The notes under the pieces were generated by a model. It was not told the origin of the DNA. It saw only the letters and a program-made list of their open reading frames with translations, and ran no database searches. The position numbers were made by a program, and so were the translations under genes. A stretch of DNA of 64,000 bases from assembly GCA_963717125.1 (NCBI GenBank), contig CAVQVG010000009.1:62001-126000 (forward strand), read 5' to 3'. This document shows positions 55,525 through 64,000 of this stretch, in pieces. Every line of letters starts with the position of its first letter. Position 1 is the stretch's first letter. The stretch is from RYN-230 sp963717125. GTDB taxonomy: Bacteria; Actinomycetota; Actinomycetes; Streptosporangiales; Streptosporangiaceae.

Positions 55525-57381
55525 ATGGATGCAGCGGAACTGAAGGGCGTACTACTGAGCCGGCGGTCCGCGCTCGCGGGAGGCGGTGCCGCCGCCTTCC
55601 TGATCTCCCAGGCGGTGCTGTTCGAGCGGATCGGCTGGGCGCCCAAGCGTCGGCCGTCCGCGAACGCAGCCGCCGCCTCCACCCCTGAATTCCCCGATAT
55701 CCAGTTCGACCTGGGCGCCTTCATCAACCCGGCGCAGGTCTTCAACGACGGCGCGGGTAACGTCACCGCGCAGCTACCACCCGTCTACAGCCTGTTCCTG
55801 CCGGTCGTGCTGACCCGCAGGCCGACGGCTGATGATCAGGCCACGCTGGCCCAGGCGCTGGACACCATCGAGGCCAGTTACCCGGCCAGCCCGGCGGGCG
55901 TGCTGATCTTCTCGGTGTCCTACGGCCTGCCGTACTTCAGCCGGCTGCCCCAGGCGCTGGTCACCCGCCACATGCCGATGCTGCTGTCGGACTCGAGCCG
56001 CCCGGTGCTCGAAGAGGCGATCCCGTTCCCCACCGACGTGGTGGACGGCCTGGTCGGCGGCCCGGGCGCGATCGTCCCCGGCATCACCAAGGACCGCTTC
56101 AACGTCGATGTGGTGATCGAGTCCAACGACATGGTGTTCCACCTGCGCAGCGACTCGCTGACCAACCTGACCTCGGTGTCGCTGTGGCTGCAGGGCAGCA
56201 ACGACCTGAACGGCCAGCACGTGCCCTCGCCCGACTTCGGCGGGCTGCTCAGCTTCCAGACGCCGCGCGTCCAGTTCGTCCAGCCCGGCCTGCCGCGCAA
56301 GCTGGCCGACGAGCACGGCTTCGAGTTCGCGTCCCGGGTCAACCCGGACTCGACGATGGCGATGGGGTTCGTGGACCAGCAGACCAACGCGTCCGGCCCG
56401 GCCGCGATCACCACGTTCGTGGGCAACGCGTCGGCCAAGCTGACCAGCGCGCAGCCCGGCGACTACTTCGACAATGGCTCGATCGCGCACTTCTCGCACG
56501 TGATCGAGGACCTGTACCAGTTCTACGCGCTGCCCCACCAGGACCCCAGGCACCCGGACGGGGAGCCGTTCACCGAGCGGTGCCAGTACATGTTCCGCTC
56601 CAACCAGCTCGGCACGCCCAGCGGGATACCGTCGGTCGGCCACACCGAGCAGTTCCGCGACGGCGGCGGCCCGGCGTTCATCAACAACGTGTTCCAGGGC
56701 ACCGCGGCCGCGATGCTCGGGGCCCGGGACGCGCACGGCAAGTTCACCCCGGGCAACGCCCGGCTCGGCGCCACGTTCACCGGTGAGCCCCGGATCGGCC
56801 ACGAGGCGGCGCTGCAGCAGGTGTCCCGGGCGGCCGATAGCACGCCGCTGCACATCCGGGCGGACGGCCCCGGGCTGGATGGCATGGACGTGCCCGCCTT
56901 CCGCACGTTCCCGGCACCAGCCGGGGCCGAGGTGCCGGCCGGCAGCAACCAGTTCAAGCTGCAGTTCTTCATCTACGTGCCGACCGCGGACCTGTTCGCC
57001 CGGATGCGCACCCAGCAGGCTGCGCAGCAGTTCCAGAAGGACTTCCTGGACGGCGAGACCGACGACAACGGCCTGGAGCGGCACATCACCGCGACCCGGC
57101 GGCAGAACTTCCTGGTCCCGCCCCGGCGGCACCGGGCCTTCCCGCTGCTGGAGCTGGCCGACAGCCAGTCCGGCCAGCACGCGAGCCGGTCCCGGTCAGC
57201 CGGGACCAGCGGGTCCAGGTCCAGCGGGTCGTCCGGGTCCGGGTCCGGCGGATCCAACGGCTCCGGGTCCGGCGGGTCGAACGGGTCCGGGTCCGGCGGG
57301 TCCGGTGACGGGCATGGCGGCTCCGGCGGCCACGGTAACCATCACGGTGGTGGCTCGGGCGGCCGGCACCGCAACGGCTGA
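55525..57381 (+). CDS. Tat-exported Dyp-peroxidase-like (DUF7405-type) protein with Ser/Gly/His-rich tail
   Basis: 618 residues from ATG 55525, with AGGAGG 11 bp upstream. The twin-arginine motif SRRSALAGGGAAAFLI marks Tat export, which implies folding with a cofactor before export. The large domain shows ferredoxin-like halves (LIFSVSYGLPYFSRLP; VVIESNDMVFHLRSDSLTNL) reminiscent of Dyp-type peroxidases, and RRQNFLVPPRRHRAFPLLEL near its end. The canonical GxxDG of Dyp is not clear, so a heme role is unsure. Residues ~550-618 are SGSGGSNGSG repeats and His-rich, possibly metal-binding. Confidence 0.65.
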   Translation: MDAAELKGVLLSRRSALAGGGAAAFLISQAVLFERIGWAPKRRPSANAAAASTPEFPDIQFDLGAFINPAQVFNDGAGNVTAQLPPVYSLFLPVVLTRRPTADDQATLAQALDTIEASYPASPAGVLIFSVSYGLPYFSRLPQALVTRHMPMLLSDSSRPVLEEAIPFPTDVVDGLVGGPGAIVPGITKDRFNVDVVIESNDMVFHLRSDSLTNLTSVSLWLQGSNDLNGQHVPSPDFGGLLSFQTPRVQFVQPGLPRKLADEHGFEFASRVNPDSTMAMGFVDQQTNASGPAAITTFVGNASAKLTSAQPGDYFDNGSIAHFSHVIEDLYQFYALPHQDPRHPDGEPFTERCQYMFRSNQLGTPSGIPSVGHTEQFRDGGGPAFINNVFQGTAAAMLGARDAHGKFTPGNARLGATFTGEPRIGHEAALQQVSRAADSTPLHIRADGPGLDGMDVPAFRTFPAPAGAEVPAGSNQFKLQFFIYVPTADLFARMRTQQAAQQFQKDFLDGETDDNGLERHITATRRQNFLVPPRRHRAFPLLELADSQSGQHASRSRSAGTSGSRSSGSSGSGSGGSNGSGSGGSNGSGSGGSGDGHGGSGGHGNHHGGGSGGRHRNG

Positions 57382-57404
57382 TCAGCTGTGACAGAGTGTC
57401 ATGG

Positions 57405-58580
57405 GTGACGATCAAGAACTCTGCTGGCGGATTCGAGACCCGGGCCATCCATGCCGGGCAGGAGGCTGACCCGCGGACCGGTGCCGTGGTGCCACCCATC
57501 TACCAGGTGTCCACCTACAAGCAGGACGGGGTGGGCGGTCTGCGGGACGGTTACGAGTACTCGCGGACCGCCAACCCGACCCGGACCGCGCTGGAGGAGT
57601 GCCTGGCCGCGCTCGAAGGCGGCGCCCGGGCGTTCGCGTTCGCGTCCGGCATGGCGGCGGAGGACTGCCTGGTCCGGGCGGCCTGCGCGCCGGGGGATCA
57701 CGTGCTCATCCCGGACGACGCCTACGGCGGCACGTTCCGGCTGATGTCCCGGGTGCTGAGCGGCTGGGGGATCAGCTACCGCCCGGTGCACCTGCCCGAC
57801 ACCCGGGCGGTGCGGGACGCGCTGGCCGAGCGGCCCGCCCGGCTGCTGTGGGCCGAGACGCCGACCAACCCGCTGCTGGCCATCGCGGACATCGGCGCGC
57901 TGGCCCAGCTGGCGCACGACGCGGGGGCGCTGCTGGTGGTGGACAACACGTTCGCCTCGCCGTACCTGCAGCAGCCGCTGGCGCTGGGCGCGGACGCCGT
58001 GGTGCACTCGACCACGAAGTACCTCGGCGGCCACTCCGACGTGGTCGGCGGCGCACTGGTCATCGCGGCCGGCGCGGCCGGCGCCCGCGGCCCGCTCAGC
58101 GAGCAGATCAGCTTCCTGGAGAACGCCACCGGCGCGATCGCGGGGCCGTTCGACGCCTGGCTGACGTTGCGCGGGATCAAGACCCTGGCGGTCCGGATGG
58201 ACCGGCACGCGCAGAACGCGGCCCGGGTGGCCGACATGCTGGCCGCGCACCCGGCGGTGACCGAGGTGCTGTACCCGGGCCTGCCCGGGCACCCGGGCCA
58301 CGAGGTGGCGGCCAAGCAGATGCGCGGCTTCGGCGGGATGGTGTCGTTCCGGGTGCGCGGCGGCGAGGCAGCCGCGGTCGAGGTGTGCGGCCGGACGCAG
58401 TTGTTCACGCTGGGCGAGTCGCTGGGCGGGGTGGAGTCGCTGATCGAGCACCCGGGCCGGATGACGCACGCCTCGGTGGCCGGGTCGCCGCTGGAGGTGC
58501 CCCCCGACCTGGTCCGGCTGTCGGTCGGCATCGAGACGGCCGAGGACCTGCTCGAAGACCTGCGCCAGGCGCTGGGCTAG
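57405..58580 (+). CDS. Cystathionine gamma-synthase/gamma-lyase
   Basis: 391 residues from GTG 57405 (GTG 57396 would add three). Cys/Met-metabolism PLP enzyme: PIYQVSTYKQDGVGGL, SGMAAEDCLV, and cofactor Lys in VVHSTTKYLGGHSDVVGG. It acts on cystathionine or homoserine esters; sequence does not separate synthase from lyase. It pairs functionally with the CBS gene 2.4 kb upstream. The stop shares CTAG with the convergent gene. Confidence 0.92.
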   Translation: MTIKNSAGGFETRAIHAGQEADPRTGAVVPPIYQVSTYKQDGVGGLRDGYEYSRTANPTRTALEECLAALEGGARAFAFASGMAAEDCLVRAACAPGDHVLIPDDAYGGTFRLMSRVLSGWGISYRPVHLPDTRAVRDALAERPARLLWAETPTNPLLAIADIGALAQLAHDAGALLVVDNTFASPYLQQPLALGADAVVHSTTKYLGGHSDVVGGALVIAAGAAGARGPLSEQISFLENATGAIAGPFDAWLTLRGIKTLAVRMDRHAQNAARVADMLAAHPAVTEVLYPGLPGHPGHEVAAKQMRGFGGMVSFRVRGGEAAAVEVCGRTQLFTLGESLGGVESLIEHPGRMTHASVAGSPLEVPPDLVRLSVGIETAEDLLEDLRQALG

Positions 58581-59002
58581 CTGTTCCAGATCATCAGGGC
58601 CAGGATGACCAGCCAGATCAGGCTGACCACGCCGGCCATGGAGGCGATCCGGCCGCGCTCCATGCTGGCTACGTGTGCGCCTGACATCCGGGTAGTGGTA
58701 GCTGTCCCGATGGCCTCGGCGGCCGGCTCGGCTGGCGCGGGCTCTACGTCGGCTGCGGTGGCTTCGGCGACCTGGGCCTCGGCGGGCGGGGCCTGGGCGG
58801 CTTCCAGCGCGCCGATAGCCCTGCCCTGGTCACGGATGATGAGCACCAGCAGGACCAGCGCCACGACGAAGAGCGTCAGCGACGCGGTGATCCACGCCTT
58901 GGCCATATCGTGCAGCGACTGGCCTGCGATGATGCCGAAAAGCAGAACGCCGAGCGAGGCCGCGCCGAATATCCGGGTCAGCCGGGACAGGTAGCGCAGC
59001 AC
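58577..59002 (-). CDS. Membrane protein of unknown function
   Basis: 141 residues from GTG 59002. Two adjacent membrane helices near the N-terminus (residues ~10-30 and ~38-58), an Ala/Pro/Glu-rich linker (PAEAQVAEATAADVEPAPAE) and a C-terminal helix (ASMAGVVSLIWLVILALMIW). Not recognised. It is the last gene with the actinobacterial composition; the compositional break starts ~35 bp upstream of its start. Confidence 0.65.
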   Translation of the reverse strand: MLRYLSRLTRIFGAASLGVLLFGIIAGQSLHDMAKAWITASLTLFVVALVLLVLIIRDQGRAIGALEAAQAPPAEAQVAEATAADVEPAPAEPAAEAIGTATTTRMSGAHVASMERGRIASMAGVVSLIWLVILALMIWNS

Positions 59003-59035
59003 GCCGATGTTGCCTTGCCTGGATGTGATCTACAG

Positions 59036-59205
59036 GAGCTTCTAAATTTTGAAAATTTGAAATTTATTTATTATATATAAGAGTCCCTAATTAAAATTAA
59101 GATGATTAAGATTGAATTATATAATGTCGATTACGCTATATATTGGGTGTATGTATTCTGGAAAAACTTCACAGCTCATTCGTGAATATAATGAGGTGGA
59201 CGAAG
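59036..59205. other. AT-rich junction island
   Basis: About 170 bp of mostly A/T separates the GC-rich chromosome from the moderate-GC restriction-modification segment. It includes a TATATATAAG box-like stretch and a short reading frame for a thymidine-kinase-like start. Its composition matches neither side. Confidence 0.85.
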
Positions 59206-59237
59206 ATGCTTCTGACCAATCCTCCTTTTGGCGGTGA
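59124..59237 (+). pseudogene. Truncated thymidine-kinase-like N-terminus
   Basis: Frame from ATG 59124 reads MSITLYIGCMYSGKTSQLIR then EYNE before losing homology; it stops at 59237. GxMxSGKT-xxLI is the P-loop signature of type II thymidine kinases. AT-rich codon use fits a giant-virus, protist or low-GC bacterial source. Only ~24 residues are kinase-like; the rest is read-through into hsdM in another frame. Confidence 0.6.
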
Positions 59238-59844
59238 AGAGGAAAGGGGCATCCAGGGCAATTTCCCGGACGACAAGCAAACCAGCGAAACGGCTCTCCT
59301 CTTCCTGCAACTCATCATGCGGAAGCTCAAGATCACGCCGACGCCTGGACGGGCGGGGGTGGTTGTCCCCAACGGCACTCTTTTCGGTGACGGCGTCTGT
59401 GCCCGCATCAAACAAGACCTGCTGACCAAGTTCAACCTGCATACCATCGTTCGGCTACCGAACGGCGTCTTCGCCCCGTACACCAGTATCCCCACGAATC
59501 TGCTCTTCTTCGACCGTAGCGGCCCCACCGAGCACATTTGGTACTACGAGCAACCCTTGCCCGAGGGGAAGAAGAACTACACCAAGACCTCGCCTATCCA
59601 GTTCGAGGAGTTTGCCGACTGCATCAAGTGGTGGGGCAAATGCCAAGAGAATGATCGGGCCTGGAAGGTTTCCGCCGAAGAGATTGTTGCCAACGGATTC
59701 AACCTGGATTGCAAGAACCCCAACGCCAAGGATGACTTCGAGCACCTTCCACCCGAGCAATTAGCGGACGACATCCTCAAAAAAGAACTCCGTATCGCGG
59801 AGATCATGCGGGAGATCAAGGAACTTCTGGGGAGGAAGCCATGA
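59206..59844 (+). pseudogene. hsdM: 3' fragment of a type I modification methyltransferase gene (hsdM)
   Basis: The frame reads LLTNPPFGGEEERGIQGNFP immediately after the junction: this is methyltransferase motif IV (NPPF). The C-terminal half then follows (GRAGVVVPNGTLFGDGVCAR, NLLFFDRSGPTEHIWYYEQP, AEIMREIKELLGRKP). The N-terminal helical bundle and SAM motif I are absent. Intact HsdM is about 500 residues; this fragment has 212, so it cannot methylate alone. Overlaps the next gene by 4 bp. Confidence 0.85.
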
Positions 59845-60252
59845 GCAAGAACCGGAAGGATAAACTCCCTGAGTTGGTGCCCGCGACGATTCCCGGTTAT
59901 GATCACGTTCTCGGAGGAGTAGTGCAACTTTTAGAGCAGGCCCGTCGAGCTTCGGCCCGTGCGGTCAATGGCTTTATCACTGCCACCTACTGGGGGATTG
60001 GCCGGTACATCGTTGAGTTTGAACAAGAGGGAAAAGACCGTGCGAAGTACGGCGAAAGCTCATCGAACGACTTTCGGCCGATCTGACGGCAAAGTTCGGT
60101 CGTGGCTTTTCCAAAAGGAACATTGAGCAAATGCGGCTCTTCTACCTCGGCTGGCCAATTGCGAGAAAGTGTCTGCGCAATTCACCGTGGCCCCACCAAA
60201 TCCGCCGTTTCTGGAATCACGCCGCAAAGCACAGAAGGGAGGCCAGCCATGA
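59841..60252 (+). pseudogene. YhcG/DUF1016 remnant (N-terminal domain only)
   Basis: Starts ATG 59841 with RRASARAVNGFITATYWGIG, typical of DUF1016 N-domains. One base is missing near 60055, after which RLIERLSADLTAKFGRGFSK and MRLFYLGWPI continue in a second frame, and another shift near 60165 leads to EKVSAQFTVAPPNPPFLE and a stop at 60252. The PDDEXK nuclease half that normally follows is absent. So either a small remnant or an error-laden read of a truncated gene. Confidence 0.7.
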
Positions 60253-61441
60253 GTTCAAGTTGGCCGATGGTGCCGCTGGGAGAAGTGTTGACTCAGTACA
60301 CCGAGTACATCGAGACACCCGAATCGAAAATATATCCGAAGCTTTCGGTGAAACTCTATGGCAGGGGAGTTATTCTGGACACCTCCACCGACGGAGCAGG
60401 CCTCGAAATGAAACGCCACCAACTCGCCAAATTGGTCAGGTCATTCTGTCGGAGATTTGGGGTAAGAAGGGGGCCATTGGCTTTGTTCCTCAAGAGGGGC
60501 AAGGAGCCCTTTGCACGAGCCACTTTTTCTTGTTCGACGTATGTCATCGAGGCCTTCCAAATTGGCTGGAGTACATTTTCAGGGCGAACTACCTTCAGGA
60601 GCAACTGGATTTAGAGGCCAAAGGAACCACTGGCTACGCCGCCGTGAGGCCTGCTCATCTACTTAAAGCGATGATACCTCTTCCTCCCCTGGAAGAGCAG
60701 CGGCGACTGGTCGAACGCATTGACGCCCTGGTCGCCAAAATCGAGGAGGCCAAGGGGCTGCGGGAAAAGGCAAGCCGAGAGCTTGGAATTTTGGGTGAAC
60801 AGATCCCAATGAACTCGGATAATCAGAATGATTGGCCCCTCTTCTCGATGGAGCAAATCGTTGGGCGGGTAAATCTCAAGAACGGCAAGTCGCTGAAGGC
60901 CACCTCGCTCCCTTCAAACATCCGATGCCTGACCTTGTCATCGATGCGGGGCGGAAAAATCGACACGGCAGAGTCCAAGCCGGTGCCGATGTCGCTAAAT
61001 GAAGCCAAGCCATACTTGGTTCGTCCCGGCGACGTATTTGTCGTTCGCGGGAATGGCAGCAAGCATCTCGTTGGACGAGCTGGCTACGTCGAGAACATCG
61101 ACCAATTGGTAATCTACCCTGACCTGTTCATCAAGATTCCAATCCATGAGGAAACCATCCTGCCGAAGTACTTTGTCACGATTTGGAACTCCCGACAGAT
61201 AAGGAGCCAGATCGAGGATTCCGCCAAGACGACATCTGGGATTTGGAAAATAAACCAGGGCCACATCGTTTCAATAGCAATTCTGGTTCCGCCAATCGCA
61301 GAGCAGTCCAGTATTGTCGATCAGGTTGAGGCTGTCGAAAAGAAATGCCATGCCGCAAAGTCGATACAAAGCATAACGAGTCAGGAACTTGACGCCATGC
61401 TCCCAGCGATTCTGGACCGGGCATTTCGGGGGGAGTTGTGA
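60249..61441 (+). CDS. hsdS: Type I restriction specificity subunit HsdS, one frameshift
   Basis: ATG 60249 gives SSSWPMVPLGEVLTQYTEYI; one base is missing near 60435 (AAA run), after which IWGKKGAIGFVPQEGQGALC and the rest run to 61441. Two target-recognition regions are each followed by a conserved helix (ALVAKIEEAKGLREKASREL; ELDAMLPAILDRAFRGEL) with PPLEEQRRLVERID and PPIAEQSSIVDQ. Corrected length is ~398 residues, normal for HsdS. It would direct the HsdMR complex; the matching hsdM is broken and no hsdR is in view. Confidence 0.82.
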
Positions 61442-61620
61442 AATATGGGAACAATTTCGTGGTCAACCGCTTATGGCGATCGTGACGCTGTAATGCTAAG
61501 AGGCAGGGGCGATGCAGAGAACGTACCTGCTTGTGGAAGCAATTCAAGAGCCGGTGAAAGTCGTTGAGGAGACCGCTGCAAGATGGTGTTCAACGTCCGC
61601 AAGGAAATTCCCGGCGAATT

Positions 61621-62722
61621 TCAACTTGACTCATCTTCGCCCGTTTGAGGAATCCGGCGGTGGCACGAGCAGATAACGGCAATGTAGGGTAATGTAGAAA
61701 GTCCAAAAGCGATTGTTTTCGCCACGCGACCGGCCAAGTGGAAGCGATTACTTCCCAGACCTCTTCGCCTTCCCCGCACGCGGCTGGAGGCCACCCACCA
61801 CCTGGCTCGATGGCCGAGCCGATTTCGCCCCGGCACATACCAGGTCGCAAGCCTCCTCCCTACCCAGGCCGCCACGCGAACAGAGACTGCATTTCCGACC
61901 AGACGCCAGCGTGTCCCCGGGCCAGGGTTTTCTTGTTCAGCTGGCTTCGACCAACCCGCCGGGAACCCTTGAAGACGTTCCGCGTCGCGGATGTCGATCG
62001 TCACGATGCGTCGTTCGTCCGGAATCCAGATAGCCGGCGGTGAGGGGATGCCGTTCCCCGACCCCCCCTTCAGGGTGGGCAAGCAATCGATCCCCCAACC
62101 CAACCCTTTTGATCCTTCTGTCCAATAGAACCCGTAGGCGTCCGCCGATTGATTCGGTGGAGGTTCTGGGCAGTTGTCTGCAAAGAGTACCCCCCGAGGG
62201 TCGCCACTGCGGGAAGCAATGATAACAACTCGCAACCGTCGCTGCGGGGAACCGAAGGCCCTGGCATCAACCGTCCGGTAAGCCCAGCGGTAACCGAGTC
62301 GCCGCAATTCCCCTGCAATAAAGGTCATCGCCCGCCCATGGTCGAGCCGGAGCATGAATGGAACATTCTCCAACAACAACCAGTCAGGGCTGCGTTTTGT
62401 CACCTCCATTAACCGGAAGACTTCCCGTACCATTGAGGAGTGCTGGCCGCCAATCCCCTTGGCTTTCCCGCACTGGCGAACCTGGCAAGGGAAGCCGGCC
62501 GCGATCAGGTCGCAGGCCGGCAGTTTCTTCATGGCGCACACGTTGTCCACGAGGGGAACGCCCTGAAACCGATCCCGCAGCACCGCTCGGCGCTGGGGCG
62601 TCGATCTCGGCGAGCAAGACTGCGGAATGCCCGTGTCTTTGGAGGCCCCGCTCCAGACCCCCGATGCCAGCGAATAGCCCTACTGTTTGTAACGACCGTG
62701 CGAATTGGGGTGATAAGGTCAT
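61621..62722 (-). CDS. DNA (cytosine-5) methyltransferase, one frameshift
   Basis: Start ATG 62722, TVGLFAGIGGLERGLQRHGH (SAM motif I). The frame shifts near 62600; then FRLMEVTKRSPDWLLLENVP (ENV motif) and a PCQ catalytic loop (GFPCQVRQCGKAKGIGG) continue. Target-recognition and RWRLVGNAVSVRVAAWVG (motif X) are present. The C-terminal ~70 residues after motif X are Arg/Gly-rich and unlike the family, probably another frame. Opposite strand to hsdS. No cognate restriction endonuclease seen. Confidence 0.8.
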
Positions 62723-62790
62723 TTCGGATTTCTCAGGTAAAGGTCTGCAAGCTGGAGTCGGTGCTGGTAAATTACTAGGTTGCGTCAAGT

Positions 62791-62914
62791 GGCCTCGATC
62801 ATCGTTTCGTCAGGCGGACAAACGTACACAACGCCCAACGTCTTTCTGCGACAGAGCTTCCGACATATACTGTCCGCACGTCCATGAAGTGTGGCCGAAA
62901 CGATGATCGAGGCC
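62791..62914. mobile_element. MITE-like element, 124 bp, with 8-bp target duplications
   Basis: Perfect 19-bp terminal inverted repeats GGCCTCGATCATCGTTTCG (62791-62809) and its complement (62896-62914), flanked by direct repeats CGTCAAGT (62783-62790 and 62915-62922). No internal gene. The structure fits a non-autonomous element moved by a transposase not in this window. It lies between the methyltransferase and the DUF262 gene. Confidence 0.85.
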
Positions 62915-62974
62915 CGTCAAGTATGCCACGGCGCAAGACAAAACTCGAGATAATTCTCACGACGGAGTCAAAAA

Positions 62975-64000
62975 ATGTCTGGAAATCCCTTATCCAGGGA
63001 TGCAACCCTTGCACAGCGGGAAGCGGCGGACCGTCAGATCCGGCAACTTCAGAAGGAAATCCGTTTCGACACCAGAGATTTCCCCATCGAAACCATCCTC
63101 GGCCGCTTCAACAATGGAAGTTTTTTCATCCCGCCATATCAGCGGGAGTTTGTCTGGAACAACGACGACCAGAGCCAGTTCATCGAGTCCGCAGCCATGG
63201 GGCTTCCGATCCCGATGATGTTCCTCGCAGAGGACGAAGAAGGGTCATTCGAGATCGTCGATGGTGCCCAGCGAATTCAGACGCTCGACACGTTCATGAG
63301 CAACGACCTCGTTTTGGAAGGGTTGAAAAAGCTCGACACGTTGAACGGGTTCCGATTTTCCGACCTGCCCGACACCCAGCGGAACAAGTTCACAAGCCGT
63401 GCGCTCCGGCTTGTCATCCTGGACCAAGAGACAACGGACGAGAACCGGCGCGACCTCTTCGACAGAATCAACAAGTCTGGAAGGAGCTTAACGTCCAGCG
63501 AACGTAGACGAGGGGCCATGGAAGGCAAGTTCATGGAGTTCCTCGAAAAGTGGCGAAGGAACCGCTGTTCCGGGCTCTCTGCCCTGTCTCGCCGCGGATG
63601 TTAAAACGAAAAGAGCCCCTGGAATTGGTCACACGCTTCTTTGCCTACTCGGAGAACTATCTGGCATTCGAGCATGATGTAGACGAGTTCCTCGATGAGT
63701 GCGTCATAAGCCACCGCAACGTGTTTGACAAGAAAAGGTTGTCTGACGAATTTAAGCACACTTTGCAGTTCGTGCAGAAGAACTTCCCTTACGGGTTTGC
63801 CAAGTCGCCGACGGCCAAGACAACCCCGCGGGTGAGGTTCAAGGCCCTGTCGGTTGGGATCAACTTGGCGCTTCGCCAAAAACCGACTGATCCCATCTCC
63901 GGTCTCCGTATGGCTCGAATCGGAGGAGTTCACTTTCCAGACGACGACACACGCTAGCAATTCGGCCCCTCGCCTCCGCAAGCGGATCGAATTCGTTCGC
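62975..64000 (+). CDS. DUF262 (ParB/GmrSD-like) protein, two frameshifts, 3' end outside window
   Basis: ATG 62975. IPPYQREFVWNNDDQSQFIE and IVDGAQRIQTLDTF (DGxQR) mark a DUF262/ParB-like NTP-binding domain as in type IV restriction GmrS. It shifts frame near 63555 (then MLKRKEPLELVTRFFAY) and back near 63905 (WLESEEFTFQTTTHASNSAP) and is still open at the window edge. Read through, the domain is coherent over >330 residues. It probably belongs to an anti-phage or modification-dependent system; the C-terminal nuclease, if any, is outside. Confidence 0.78.

Noticed and set aside
61512..61620. Possible start of hsdR after hsdS
   Set aside because: Only short frames (for example MVFNVRKEIPGEFQLDSS) before stops; no HsdR motifs.
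59036..64000. Interpretation as an integrative element or prophage
   Set aside because: No integrase, tRNA-derived att site, flanking direct repeats or phage structural genes; only restriction-modification pieces and a MITE.

Overview
The first ~59 kb reads as chromosomal sequence from a very GC-rich actinomycete. The support is extreme third-position G/C, frequent GTG starts, many 4-base ATGA/GTGA gene overlaps, and actinobacterial markers: BldC, the tiny ribosomal protein bS22, the MurT/GatD pair, Rex next to hemA, and the CobA-HemD fusion. I cannot fix the genus. The gene order is typical core chromosome of Streptomyces-like and Streptosporangium-like lineages.

Layout, left to right. (1) 1-4.4 kb: the 3' part of a TPR-CHAT protease gene and a small partner, a possible conflict system. 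(2) 4.5-12.3 kb: murT-gatD, a DsrE protein, a nitrobindin, a secreted G1-type peptidase with a tiny leader ORF, a broken sigma-factor gene, a Fur regulator, ygfZ and proline dehydrogenase. (3) 12.3-19 kb: proC, acuC, an HTH protein, bS22, an acyltransferase, a HAD phosphatase, a membrane-monooxygenase fusion and a glutaredoxin. (4) 19.1-27.1 kb: a Rex operator, then rex-hemA-hemC-hemD-hemB and primpol-hemL, i.e. C5-pathway heme synthesis up to uroporphyrinogen III. (5) 27.2-32.8 kb: a large terminator hairpin, an EamA exporter, a histidine phosphatase and a ResA-ResB-CcsB cytochrome c maturation operon without ccdA between its genes. (6) 33-38.9 kb: a zincin metalloprotease, BldC, a threonine-dehydratase-like enzyme, an APS kinase fused to a decayed ATP-sulfurylase, and a methyltransferase. 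(7) 39-49 kb: mfd, a SurA-like lipoprotein, mazG, eno, ftsB/divIC, DUF501, ppx and udg, ending in an odd tRNA-like gene. (8) 49.5-51.3 kb: a complete IS4-type insertion sequence sitting exactly in the loop of a hairpin. (9) 51.4-59 kb: an F420-type PPOX enzyme, thiolase, cystathionine beta-synthase, a Tat-exported protein and a cystathionine gamma-synthase/lyase.

From about 59.04 kb the composition changes abruptly. About 170 bp of very AT-rich DNA carries the start of a thymidine-kinase-like gene. It is followed by ~4.8 kb of moderate-GC DNA holding pieces of restriction-modification genes: an hsdM lacking its 5' half, a YhcG/DUF1016 remnant, hsdS, a 5-methylcytosine methyltransferase and a DUF262 protein, plus a MITE-like element with perfect target-site duplications. 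This is either a recently acquired defence patch or, at least as likely, an artificial joining of unrelated DNA.

Single-base frameshifts break many otherwise intact genes, including hemA, on both sides of the junction. Sequencing or assembly indels are therefore likely, and 'pseudogene' calls here need caution. Recurrent structural themes are a dispersed palindromic repeat family (three loci), in-frame minisatellites in at least six genes, and a shared terminator hairpin family, one copy of which is the IS target.
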